NCBI GenBank assembly: GCA_003996215.1
Contig: QJPP01002920.1
Location: forward strand, 1 to 64,000
DNA: 64,000 nt
From: Jaltomata sinuosa
Taxonomy: Eukaryota > Streptophyta > Magnoliopsida > Solanales > Solanaceae
Direction: 5' to 3'
A program made the translations under genes and the position numbers. Positions 46,867-57,409 of this stretch are shown here, one piece after another (position 1 is the stretch's first letter; every line of letters begins with the position of its first letter). The notes beneath the pieces are model-generated. The model made no database searches, had not been told where the DNA came from, and saw only the letters and a list, made by a program, of their open reading frames with translations.

Positions 46867-47381
46867 GTCACCTTGACACGTAGACTTTCCAAGTCACATT
46901 TAACCTTTACCCCAGTCAACTACCTTGACTAAATATTCAGACATTACCCGGCTAGCTGCCCAACTAAACCAATATTATACCCCAGTACTACCTACCATTT
47001 TTCAAACCTTCCCGGACCTCTAGGACAACTTTACCACCTGGTTATATTAACCAATAACCACGCCCAGACTCTCCGTCTTCCTCTATATTTACCAACCACA
47101 TGCAACTCACCTAGCAATCATTGACATTTCAATGACAACAACAGAGTTATATCTAAATCCCTTTTTCATCCCAAAACCCGGACCCTCCAAGGATCCTCTA
47201 ACCACACCTAAGTGTTCAACAGGCTACCCGGTCTACCCCAAGACCTATCCTTATGCTTATTAACATAATTAATCCTTGACCGTCATTAGTACACTTAATG
47301 ATAATAAAACATGAACTCATAACCTCTTTTACATAGTTCAGACCCACCCGGATCCCCCCTAACACATCTAGGTGTTAACAT

Positions 47382-47626
47382 GACAACCCGGTCTACACCA
47401 AGACCAAACTCATAACATGATGTAACAACCCGGCCTACACCAAGACCAACAAATAACATGATATAACAACCCGACCAACACCAAGACTAATAAATAACAT
47501 GATATAACAACCCGGTCTACACCAAGACTAACAAATAACATGATATAACAACCCAGCCTAAACCAAGATCAAACTAATTACATGATATAACAACCCGGCC
47601 TACACCAAGACCAAACTCAACAGACA
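47382..47626. repeat. 41-bp minisatellite in the 3' LTR of the large element, about 6 units
   Basis: The unit is 'aacaacccggcctacaccaa' plus 'gaccaacaaataacatgata' and one base. The equivalent array in the other LTR (52947-53112) has about four units, so units were lost or gained after insertion. Confidence 0.88.
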
Positions 47627-47766
47627 TATCAGAATTTCCGGTCACTCAAGGACCACCATTGAATATCACAATTCAATAAAAATAGCCCGGTTCACTCACG
47701 AAACCAATAACAATCAATGCAATGCAATGCAACAATATCAATGCAATGCTGCATTAAAATAAACCC

Positions 47767-47985
47767 GTACCAGGCGTGGTACCCGAGCCAACCAAACAGT
47801 AACCTGTACCAGGCATGGTACCCGTGCCAACCAAATAGTAACCTGTACCAGGTGTGGTACCCGTGCCAACCAAATAGTAACCTGTACCAGGTGTGGTACC
47901 CGTGCCAACCAAATAGTAATATGTACCAGGCGTGGTACCCGTGCCAACCAAATAGTAACCTGTACCAAGCGTGGTACCCAAACCA
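47767..47985. repeat. 39-bp minisatellite in the 3' LTR of the large element, 6 units
   Basis: The unit is 'gtaccaggcgtggtacccgt' plus 'gccaaccaaatagtaacct'. Each unit holds a small palindrome, ggtacc-type 'gtaccnnnngtggtac'. Because 39 is divisible by 3, open frames run through the array on both strands; they are not genes. Confidence 0.9.
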
Positions 47986-48902
47986 ACCGAGTGTCAATAA
48001 CCACAGTCAATAGATGAACACACACAACTTGTAAGACCCACAAGTAAACACCGTTCAACATAGACTATAAACAGGAACCTAGACATTCCACACAACTTTC
48101 CTAAGTAATGTAAAACATACAATCACTTAGACATGAGTGCATGAATATACAATATTCACAGAAAATCATAAGTCATTACCTACCCCATTTCTAGGTAACC
48201 GGTGAACCGTTAAATCCCGTCTGAAGACTATTCCCCGGTTCACCCCTTTTTATTATAACATGTAACTAGCGATTTCTCATTTTTGAGATAAAAATACAAA
48301 CATGCTACACGATTCCTTTCCTAACCTTAGCAAGACCGCCGATAAGCCTCAAGCCCTAAATATTCCTGAAATCCCACCTAGGAGTTTCCTATTCTCGTTT
48401 CCCGCATGCTTCCCAAGCACTTTCCCGGTTCCCCGAACCTTCCCGACGTACTAGTCCATCAACCCATCATTTTATGTCAACAATATAAATAAGCTAACCA
48501 CATAATACCATTCACAAAACCCACTGTTTACTCCGTACATCCTAGAAACAACACAACAATTCCCGAATCCACCAGACTCCGTGCCCGGAGGCCTAAAACA
48601 TGGATTCTCCATTTTTACTATACAAAGTACGGAAAGTAACCAGGTCTAACTACTCATAAAACCTAGCCTACCTGGACGCCAAGCAGCTGCAATCATGCGT
48701 TTATGGCTCTGTGAAGGTATTCCTGGCGGTCCTGCAGGCCCGAATCCATGGTTTTACGTCTCTTGTACCGAAATTCCTCCTCCCCATGGCTCCCAAGCCT
48801 TGGAGCAGCCTAGGAGGGTTTTTGGAATAGCTCTCGTCTGTTTTTGGGGCTAAAGGGAAGATAATGAAATTAAAAACCTGTTTCTGGGTTTTCTGGTCCC
48901 GT

Positions 48903-49050
48903 CGCTCTGCTATAGTGGTCCCCACTCCGCTATATAGCGGTCCCCTTATAGCGGACAACTCCTGCTATAGCAGTCTTAAGCAGTGTTGACCGCCTTGACA
49001 ACTGCTATAGCGGTATTTTTCACCGCTATATAACGGAGGGCGCAATCGCG
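48903..49050. repeat. Cluster of CCGCTATAGCGG-type palindromes in the 3' LTR
   Basis: At least five imperfect copies of a 12-bp self-complementary word, (c)cgctatagcgg(t), lie within 150 bp. The other LTR has the same cluster at 54374-54505, often with a cleaner palindrome (e.g. 'accgctatagcggt'). Function unknown. Confidence 0.8.
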
Positions 49051-49414
49051 GATGGTTGCGCTCGTCACGGAAAGAATGTCCAAAAATCTCCAAAATTTGC
49101 CTATTTTACAACGCACTTGTTTCCCCCGACGATTCAAAACAACCCCTTCACGTCAATCGCGATTCCGAGAGTTCTACTTACCCGAATTCGATTCTGAAAA
49201 ATCCCCCGGACTCTTTTTTATCTTGGCTACGTGGAAACTAGCTCAAAACACGATACCTAACCCAATCCTTACTCGGATTGTCCTAGACCCTTCCTCGATC
49301 CAAAACTGACTGAGACTAGCCTAGCCTAAAATTTTCAACTCCCAAACTCGGAAGTTTTCTAACCCAAAACTTAGCACGAATAGTTTACCCGTAATGACGA
49401 ACCCGGTCATTACA

Positions 49415-51846
49415 ACAGATACCAATTTACCTATCGTTCATTCCTAAATGATCCCTAAGGTGGAGGGAAAGAACAAGCCCGTCCCTCAATCTTAATACTC
49501 TACCATGACAGCGTAAATATAACCTTACGCAAACCACCGAAACTTCCTAATCCCTTAGTATACCCAACTTAACCCAAAATTTAACTCACTTCTGCTCTAT
49601 CAAGGAATTCTTTCCTTTGAGCCGCACAAGGCAACTAGATTACCCCTCCCCGAGTACCCGAGAAATCTGGGGCATCATCAAAACACCGGAGCAAAAGAAC
49701 TCACCTAATGAACAAAAATAGCTTTCCTCCGCCAAGGGGGCTAGATACCACCATGGCGATCCTCTTTCCACTATGCCCGGAGTTCTGCTAGCCCGAACTC
49801 CATTCCGGAAGCTTCCTACGGGGTACTAAGCCCCTCACATATCATAGTATCACCTTATTCCTATCAACACAATGCCCCGATACACTACATATCTCTAAAT
49901 CATGCAACAACAAAGATTCCATTGGAACTCATCCTAGCTTGAGGTTTTGGCAACTCCCGTTCTAGAGGAAAATTCTATCCGGGTACTTACACCTCAACCA
50001 ATGCTATGGAGAGCACACCCTCACCACTAATGATCATCAATACTAAAACAAGTCAATAATCGCCCTCACAATACAAGCCCATGAGCAGTGTCCCACACTA
50101 CTCAGTCAATCACGGGTCATTTATCAAATTCTACATGAGTGACTATTCCCACCGATGGTCAATCATAATTTTACCAACATCCCAGGCTACCATATCTACC
50201 CTTTCCTTTTTTTATCGCACATAGGTGCTAAATTCCCGACAAATACCTTATATGCATACTATATTAGCTATCTGGACGTTTTCCTTGCTTCACACAGCAA
50301 CTCATAATGTAACCATTGCCTTTAGATGCCCCGGGAATGAAATGAAAATAAGGAAAAGCAGGGAAGGCACTCTGCCCCGCGCCCTTCCGCTGTAGTGGTA
50401 AAAATCCTGCTATAGCGGGATTGCCGTAGCGGTCTAGTTTCGCAATGGCGGTCCTGACGGTAACAGCCCAGAAATTCAAAATTTCCAGCAAGTGTATCCT
50501 TCCCCTTCCTCGGTTACCATTGTCTAGTCCTGTAAATCCCGCCATGGTCCTAAACCACCCTCCTACAGTCACAGTTCCCAATCCCTTTCTCTTATCATCA
50601 TACCAATGATAAGTCTATACCCGAATGTAAATTCAAACCATTCCAATTGGGGCCTACCACAATATATCACTAAACCAAATCACAAACCTTTAAGTCAGAA
50701 TAAATTTACTGAAGTCACGATCAGGAGTTATCACAAAAGAAAATTTCCTTACCAAAATCCCCGCTATCAAGTAATGATAGCCCATTTTCCCCTTGGTTCC
50801 CAACCAAGTCCCGACTGTCCTGAAACTGAAGCTTCCCTACAGTCGTAAATCCTTTTTCACTCACCATCTTAACCAATGATGAGTCCTTTCTCAAAAGTAA
50901 TATTAAATTTTACTCTGCACACATAGCATTTTATCACCAACCAAATCATACCAATTCAATTTATGATGACCTTTAGAACCATAATTTCACAGTAAGGCAA
51001 CTAATCACATACCAATCAAGAAATCATACAAGCACTGTAACACACAAACAATTCGGTTTCAGACTACAACGAAATCAAGTCACCTAATTTACTCTCTATT
51101 CGTCCCATGGATGACCATTAGCCAATCATCCATGTCTTACCATAACTCCCACTATTAAGCAATAATAGCCCTTGTTCGTGGTACTTATTCACATACCAAC
51201 CATTTGAAACCTGAGTTCCCACAAGTATATATATCATTTTTCCTTATCATTTTTACCAATGATAAGACCCTGCCCCGCATTTAGCATATTGTTTTCCACT
51301 TGGATTACAAAATAAGAACTCCTTCAATTATTAACACATAACCAAGTTAAGACTCCTTGCTAACCACAAATATAAAAGTAACTCAAGTAACTACACACCA
51401 CACAATCGCGGTCATTCAAATAATGCAATGCATACAATCACGAGTCTCAAGCTCTAACACTCAATCAAACCAGTTTCATCACCTTTCATTCGCTTCATGG
51501 ATGACCGTTAGCCGATTCATCCATCCTTTACATAGCCTCCCAGGCCAGATACCAATTGGAACCTTCCCGGTTCCAATTTCCCTTGCTTGTTTGTCGTACC
51601 CGGAGTCCAATGACATCCTTCACCTTGTTGAGATACCAATTGGAATCGAGAGATACCAATTGGACTCAACTCATACAAGCAAGTAACGTAACCGCACAAA
51701 AAGGAATGAAAGAAGAGAAGTGTTTCCTAGAATGCTTCATAGCTTCCCTAGGATTAGATGTGGACGTCAACACACTAATCTGCGGGACTCTATTCGATAT
51801 TTTGCTCTTGTACTGGGAGACCGGTAACCTAGGCTCTGATACCATT
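49415..51846 (-). other. Non-coding interior of the large LTR element
   Basis: The 2432-bp region has no retroviral-type protein motif in any frame. It contains decayed internal repeats: 'atggatgaccattagcc' near 51111 recurs near 51499; 'accaatgataag' recurs near 50601 and 51251; 'gataccaattgga' recurs near 51550, 51634 and 51650. A C/G-rich patch at 50385-50460 has 'gctatagcgg' words like those in the LTRs. No clear purine tract precedes the 3' LTR. Confidence 0.75.
51833..51844 (-). other. Primer binding site of the large element
   Basis: On the minus strand it reads tggtatcagagc, complementary to initiator Met-tRNA. It is separated from the 5' LTR by two bases. It shows that the element is transcribed leftward, opposite to the plus strand and in the same direction as the MULE transposase. 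Confidence 0.85.
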
Positions 51847-52946
51847 TGTCACGATCCAACCTACTGGGCCGTACGGGCGCCTACTCTAACCACCTAGATA
51901 GACGAACCCTTACCACCCAACCAATAGGTAACATGCGGAAATTAAAGTAAACCTTTAAATTAAGCCACCTTTATACATAACTGAAATCCTTTCCTTTACA
52001 AATCCTGTTCAGAAATAGGCTACATAAGAAATTGCGAAAAAACCTTTACAATATTTAAACCCCTCCCTAGGATCTAGTCTAAACAGGTACAAGAACTTCT
52101 ATAAGATGACACAAAGAGATAAAAGACCCAACTTCCGCCATGGAATCGAAGACAGAAGTTGCTGGAGACCCTCATCGCCGTGAACCTATGAAACATCACC
52201 AACCTGCAACTAGACTATACCAAAAAGGTATAGCAAAAGTAGAGTCAGTACAAACACATGTACTGGTAGGCATCATCGGTCGACTCGAATCCATTCCTAC
52301 CATCATATAAGAAAAACAGGGAAAGACATGAAATAAACATTATAGCTCCTTTCTTCACCTTTAACCTTGACCCTGACATCTAGGAAGTCACCTTGTCACC
52401 TAGACCACTCAAGTCACCTTGTCACGTAGACTTTCCAAGTCACCTTGACACGTAGACTTTCCAAGTCACATTTAACCTTTACCCTAGTCAACTACCTTGA
52501 CTAAATGTTCAGACATGACCCGGTTAGCTGCCCAACCAAACCAATATTATACCCCAGTATTACCTACCATTTTCCAGACCTTCCCGGACCTCTAGGACAG
52601 CTTTACCACCTGGTTATATTAACCAATAACCATGCCCAGACTCTTCGTCTTCCTCTATATTTACCAACCACATGCAACTCACCTAGCAACCATTGACACT
52701 TTCAATGACAACAACAGAGTTATATCTAAATCTCTTTCTCATCCCAAAACCCGGACCCTCCAAGGACCACACCTAAGTGTTCAACAGGCTACCCGGTCTA
52801 CCCCAAGACCCATCCTTATGCTTATTAACACAATTAATCCTTGACTGTCATTAGTACACTTAATGACAATAAAATATGAACTCATAACCTCTTTTACATA
52901 GTCCGAACCCACCCGGATCCCCCCTAACACATCTAGGTGTTAACAT

Positions 52947-53112
52947 GACAACCCGGTCTACACCAAGACCAAACTCATAATATGATGTAACAACCCGGCC
53001 TAAACCAAGACCAACAAATAACATGATATAACAACCCGACCTAAACCAAGACCAAACTAATAACATGATATAACAATCCGGCCTACACCAAGACCAAACT
53101 CAACAGAAATAT
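52947..53112. repeat. 41-bp minisatellite in the 5' LTR of the large element, about 4 units
   Basis: Same unit as 47382-47626, with fewer copies. The flanks on both sides match the other LTR. Confidence 0.88.
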
Positions 53113-53244
53113 CAGAATTCCCGGTCACTCAAGGACCACCATTGAACATCACAATTCAATAAAAATAGCCTGGTCCACTCACCGAACCAATAACAATCAA
53201 TGCAATACAACAGTATCAATGCAATGCTGTAGTAAAATAAACCT

Positions 53245-53466
53245 GTACCAAGCGTGGTACCCGAGCCAACCAAACAGTAACCTGTACCTGGCGTGGTACC
53301 CGTGCCAACCAAATAGTAACCTATACCAGGCGTGGTACCCATGCCAACCAAATAGTAACCTGTACCAGGCGTGATACCCGTGCCAACCAAATAGTAACCT
53401 GTACCAGGCGTGGTACCCGTGCCAACCAAATAGTAACATGTACCAGGCGTGGTAGCCGAGCCAACT
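53245..53466. repeat. 39-bp minisatellite in the 5' LTR of the large element, 6 units
   Basis: Same unit and number as 47767-47985, with scattered point changes. The array is thus an ancestral part of this LTR family. Confidence 0.9.
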
Positions 53467-54373
53467 GAATGTCAATAACCACAGTCAATAGATGAGCACA
53501 CACAAATTGTAAGACCCACAAGTAAACACCGTTCAACACAGACTATAAACAGGAACCTAGACATTCCACAAAACTTTCCTAAGCAATGTAAAGCATACAA
53601 TCACTTAGACATGAGTACATGAATATACAACATTCACGGAAAATCATAAGTCATTACCTACCCTATATCCAGGTAACCGGTGAACCGTTAAATCTCGTCC
53701 GAAGACTATTCCCCGGTTCACCCCTTTTTATTATAACATGTAACTAGCGATTTCCCTTTGTTGAGATAAACATACAAACATGCTACACGATTCCCTTCCT
53801 AACCTAAGCAAGACCGCCGATAAGCCTCAAGCCTAAATATTCCTGAAACCCCACCTAGGAGTTTCCTATTCCCGTTTCCCGCATGCTTCCCAAGCACTTT
53901 TCCGGTTCCCCGAACCTTCCCGACATGCCAGTCCATCAACCCATCATTTTATGTCAATAATATAAATAATCTAACCACATAATACCATTCACAAAACCTA
54001 CCGTTTACTCCGTACATCCTAGAAACAACACAATAATTCCCGAATTCATCAGACTCCGTGCCCGGAGGCCTAAAATATGGATTCTCCATTTCTACTATAC
54101 AAAGTACTGAAAGTAACCAGGTCTAACTACTCATAAAACCTAGCCTACCTGGACGCCAAGCAGCTGCAACCGTGCATTTCTGGCTCCGTGAAGGCATTCC
54201 TGGCGGTCCTGCAGGCCCGAATCTGTGGTTTCGCATCCCTTTTACCAGAATTCCTCCTCCCCATGGCTCCCAAGCCTTGGAGCAGCGTAGGAGGGTTTTT
54301 GGAATAACTCTCATCTATTTTTGTGGCTGAAGGAAAGATAATGAAATTAAAAATCCGTTTCTGGGTGTTTTGG

Positions 54374-54505
54374 TCCCGTCGCTCCGCTATAGAGGTCCCG
54401 GCTCCGCTATAGTGGACAACTCCCGCTATAGCGGTCTTAAGCGGTGTTGACCACCTTGACCACCGCTATAGCGGTATTTTCCACCGCTATAGCGGAGGGC
54501 GCTAC
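54374..54505. repeat. Cluster of CCGCTATAGCGG-type palindromes in the 5' LTR
   Basis: Counterpart of 48903-49050. Words such as 'ccgctatagtgg', 'cccgctatagcggt' and 'accgctatagcgg' recur at short spacing in an otherwise unique stretch. Confidence 0.8.
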
Positions 54506-54877
54506 TGCGGACGGTTGCGCTCGTCACTTAAAGAATGTCCAGAAATCTCTAAAATTTGCCCATTTTACAACGCACTTGTTTCCCCCAACGATCCGAAACA
54601 ACCCATTCACGTCAATCACGATTTTGAGAGTGCTACTTACCCGAATTCGATTCTGAAAAGTCTCTCAGACTCTTTTTGTCTTGGCTACGTGGAAACTAGC
54701 TCAAAACACGACACCTAACCCAATCCTTACTCGGATTGTCCTAGACCATACCTCGCTCCAAAATCAACCGAGACTAGCCTAGCCTAAAATTTTTAACTCC
54801 CAAACCCGAAAGTTTTCTAACCCAAAACTTGGCACGAATAGTTTACCCATAACGACGAACCCGATCGTTACACCAGC

Positions 54878-55828
54878 ACAACATGTATGTCAAATCAACA
54901 CCGAAAGTCAGCTTCATGTCATCCTTGATATTAGTGGCATTGTATTTCCTTTTGTGATTTTTAAAATTTGGTTTAACAATACCTCCAATCAGTTTACTTG
55001 TTGCATGTCGCTGACCATAAACCCTATCTTTCAAGGCACAAGTATGATCCGGTCGAAAATCTCTTATTCTCAACATTCCCGATTTGTTAATATCAGAAGC
55101 CTTCATTAAAAAATCACACTTCTCTGACACACACGTCAGTGTATAGCTGCATCATGAATACAATCCCAATTACCAACATGTAACACAAATCAAATATAAT
55201 TGTACATTTACTATTAACTAAAAACTTACCAAGTTTTGCTTGACCTATCTGCATAAAATTGAATTTTTTTCCTAATTGCATATTCTTCCATCACAGCCTT
55301 CAAGACTTTTTTGGTCCTGTAGACTTGATCTACCCGAACATCTTTGTGATTAGGATCTGAAATAATCACACGGTTCACCGTAAAACAAAATATATCTACA
55401 GGCTCAACACCACCAGCAAGCACTATGTCACCACCACCAGATGTATTTATCCCTTCCAAGCTATTGAATTAAGAACTTTCACCATTTATAGATTATGAAT
55501 TCAGTATATTAATTTTGGTACTCTTCTCAAACAAGCTAACACACAATAGCAGGTCCTTCATCTCCTTCAATTCCTTCTTTTACATGACATATACCTTCAC
55601 ACCCATGTCGTTGTGTATTTCCACAGGATGTGAGTCACCATTGATTTTGTATTCAATTTTGATACGCTTGACTCTCAAATCAAGCCCAATTTGAGATACA
55701 ATTAGTTCATGTAGCTCGTTGAATGATGCATAGCTGCTCAACACAACTGCATTGATGGTGTAATCATCGTACATATTGTCATCATTCCACCTACCAGAAT
55801 GCTTGACAAGGACTGCGATGCTGGCCAT
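54878..55828 (-). pseudogene. MULE transposase, N-terminal part (PB1-like and MuDR zinc region)
   Basis: The gene starts at 55828 with MASIAVLVKHSGRWNDD and a PB1-like/ubiquitin-like N-terminal domain, common in plant MuDR transposases. A second exon (about 55459-55226) has RTKKVLKAVMEEYAIRKK and ends FYADRSSKTW. A third (about 55150-54878) has CVSEKC and RDFRPDHTC (zinc-binding Cys/His) and VYGQRHATSKLI, then runs to LTYMLCW. There it meets the insertion's target duplication ccagc. The same codon context continues at 39375 with RAKE, so the interruption is exact and the original frame is obvious. The first exon frame ends in a stop at 55580, near a possible splice site. Confidence 0.8.
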
Positions 55829-56629
55829 TTCTGAATCTCAAAAATTCACAATAACTAAATACATATATACAGAATGTATTTTATGGTATTCAAATTGAAA
55901 ATTGACAAAATACATTTGTTCAACCAATAAGACGTACTCATAGATCCACATATATACATCTGAACTTTGAACTACCAGTTAATTCTTCAAAATCTCAAAA
56001 AAGGATATCACACAGAGTACGAAATTGGATAATCATTTCATCATAATAATCAGAAACTTTTCGATTTAAGCTCTAAATTTATAAAATATATAAATCAAAA
56101 TCATACAGATCATAGTCGGTTTAATAAAAATAAAATTATACAATATGTATTTATGCGCATAGAATATATATGTATTTTGAACACGAATTGTATTTTCAGT
56201 CAAACATAATTTGATACGACTAATCTACCATTGTTAATCAGTTTGGAAGTTCATGATACACACCTGCTTCACTTTCGATGTTAATGAAATACAGATGCAA
56301 CAGTGAATTACACCTTGTAATCTCTTGAACGAATTCTGCAATTTGTATTTTGATGAACTATGAAATCTCCAGATTTGTTTTGTATAAAACCAGAATTTTA
56401 GATGAAGAAAAGTGAAGTTCAGATTAGAGAAGCTGATGTTGAATAGTTTTCCATTAAGATCAGTCGTTTTGTAAATGGACTCCAAACGTGATTTAAGGAG
56501 AAATATCTGCTCATTAAAATCTTTTCCTTTTAAATGGTAACAACCCACCTTAAATAGCTCAAGACCCCAAACTGTATTTGTATTTGACAGTACATACAAG
56601 CGTGTCAAATACAAAGTAAAATAGCAATA

Positions 56630-56724
56630 TTTTGAGTTAAAAACTGTTATCTCCTGTAATTAGCAAAGTGTTGCTATCTCCTCCTTAATTATGAGCTCAA
56701 GTTTGCTATTTGTGAAATTTTCTC
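56630..56724 (-). repeat. Right terminal inverted repeat of the MULE
   Basis: Inverse partner of 29977-30070, ending at 56724, directly followed by the 9-bp duplication at 56725-56733. It lies upstream of the transposase gene, so it probably carried its promoter. Confidence 0.9.
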
Positions 56725-56733
56725 TTTAAAATA

Positions 56734-57355
56734 TAATGGCCCATGTTTGGGTCATTGAACATTACATGGCCAGTCAGCCAAACAAATTCTATGCAATGAC
56801 CATTTCATAATTTGGGCCATTTGGGCTCTTTATTTAGTTTTTTTTCGCTCCAATTTTTTGTGGGCTAAAAAACTGCTTTTTTAAAATAAATAAATAAATA
56901 TAATTTTATAAAAATTGTATAATCATTGTATAGAATATATTTCTATTTTAAGATATATGTATAGAAACTACATAAGATGTGTATAAAAATTGTATAGTTG
57001 TTGTATAAAATATGTATTTGCATAAAATATATATAAAAATTATATAGTTATTGTATAACATACATATTCGTATAGGATATGTATAACAATTGTATAATTG
57101 TTGTATAGAATATATATCTAAATAATTATTACAACTAAAGATTGTATTGGATGTGTATAGAAACTGCGTAATTGTTGTATAGAATATGTATCCATATATA
57201 ATATGTATAAAAACGGTGTCATTGGTGTATAGAATATGTATATGTATAAGAAGTGTATAAAAATTATTTAATTATTATATAAAATATGTATTTGTATTTG
57301 GTATAAAAGATGCATGTATCTGGTATTAAAGATACGTGTATCTGCTATCAAATAT
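56734..57355. repeat. Degenerate tandem AT-rich repeat at the MULE's right flank
   Basis: From about 56905 a unit of roughly 50-60 bp recurs about seven times: 'gtgtataaaaattgtatag' followed by 'ttgttgtatagaatatgtat'. The first 170 bp contains nothing recognised. No gene. Confidence 0.7.
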
Positions 57356-57358
57356 GCA

Positions 57359-57360
<2 letters not shown>

Positions 57361-57407
<47 letters not shown>
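57361..57407. repeat. (TA)n microsatellite
   Basis: A pure TA run of about 47 bp. It gives a spurious Tyr-Ile frame on minus. Confidence 0.95.

Positions 57408-57409
<2 letters not shown>

Larger units (their letters stand above)
39381..49414 (-). repeat. 3' LTR of the large element, interrupted at 39985-46866
   Basis: It matches 51847-54872 from end to end once the inserted element and its duplicated gtcac are removed, leaving about 3147 bp. It contains six units of a 41-bp repeat and six of a 39-bp repeat. The inner end is ...ggtcattaca at 49414. Confidence 0.9.
39381..54872 (-). mobile_element. Large non-autonomous LTR retrotransposon (LARD-like) inserted in the MULE transposase gene
   Basis: A perfect 5-bp target duplication, ccagc, lies at 39376-39380 and 54873-54877. 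The LTRs run from tgtcacgatcc to ...ttaca on plus and are about 3.0-3.15 kb each; the left one is split by another element. A Met-tRNA-type primer site on minus fixes the orientation. The 2.4-kb interior has no gag or pol reading on either strand, so the element depended on proteins from elsewhere. The two LTRs differ clearly (substitutions every few tens of bases and differing repeat counts), so it is an old insertion. Confidence 0.92.
51847..54872 (-). repeat. 5' LTR of the large element, uninterrupted
   Basis: This 3026-bp LTR is complete, starting tgtcacgatcc at 51847 on plus and ending ...cgatcgttaca at 54872 beside the duplication ccagc. It is about 120 bp shorter than its partner, mostly because it has about four rather than six units of the 41-bp repeat. 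Confidence 0.92.
29977..56724. mobile_element. Mutator-like element (MULE) with Ulp1 and transposase genes, split by nested retrotransposons
   Basis: A perfect 9-bp target duplication, tttaaaata, lies at 29968-29976 and 56725-56733, the size made by MULEs. The terminal inverted repeats start gagaaaa on both ends. Inside are convergent genes: a DUF1985/Ulp1-type protein on plus (30403-36270) and a MuDR-type transposase on minus (55828 to 37846). Without the 15.5-kb insertion at 39381-54872 the element would be about 11.3 kb. The pairing of a Ulp1-like protease with a MULE transposase is known from plant MULEs (Kaonashi-type). Both genes now carry nonsense mutations, so the element is not autonomous. 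The interior is very rich in 'aatacaaatgtattt'-type words. Confidence 0.93.

Noticed and set aside
47692..48061. Repetitive proteins such as (YQAWYPCQPNSNL)n on both strands
   Set aside because: These arise because the 39-bp LTR minisatellite is a multiple of three and lacks stops in several frames. The same frames occur in both LTR copies with no start or regulatory context.
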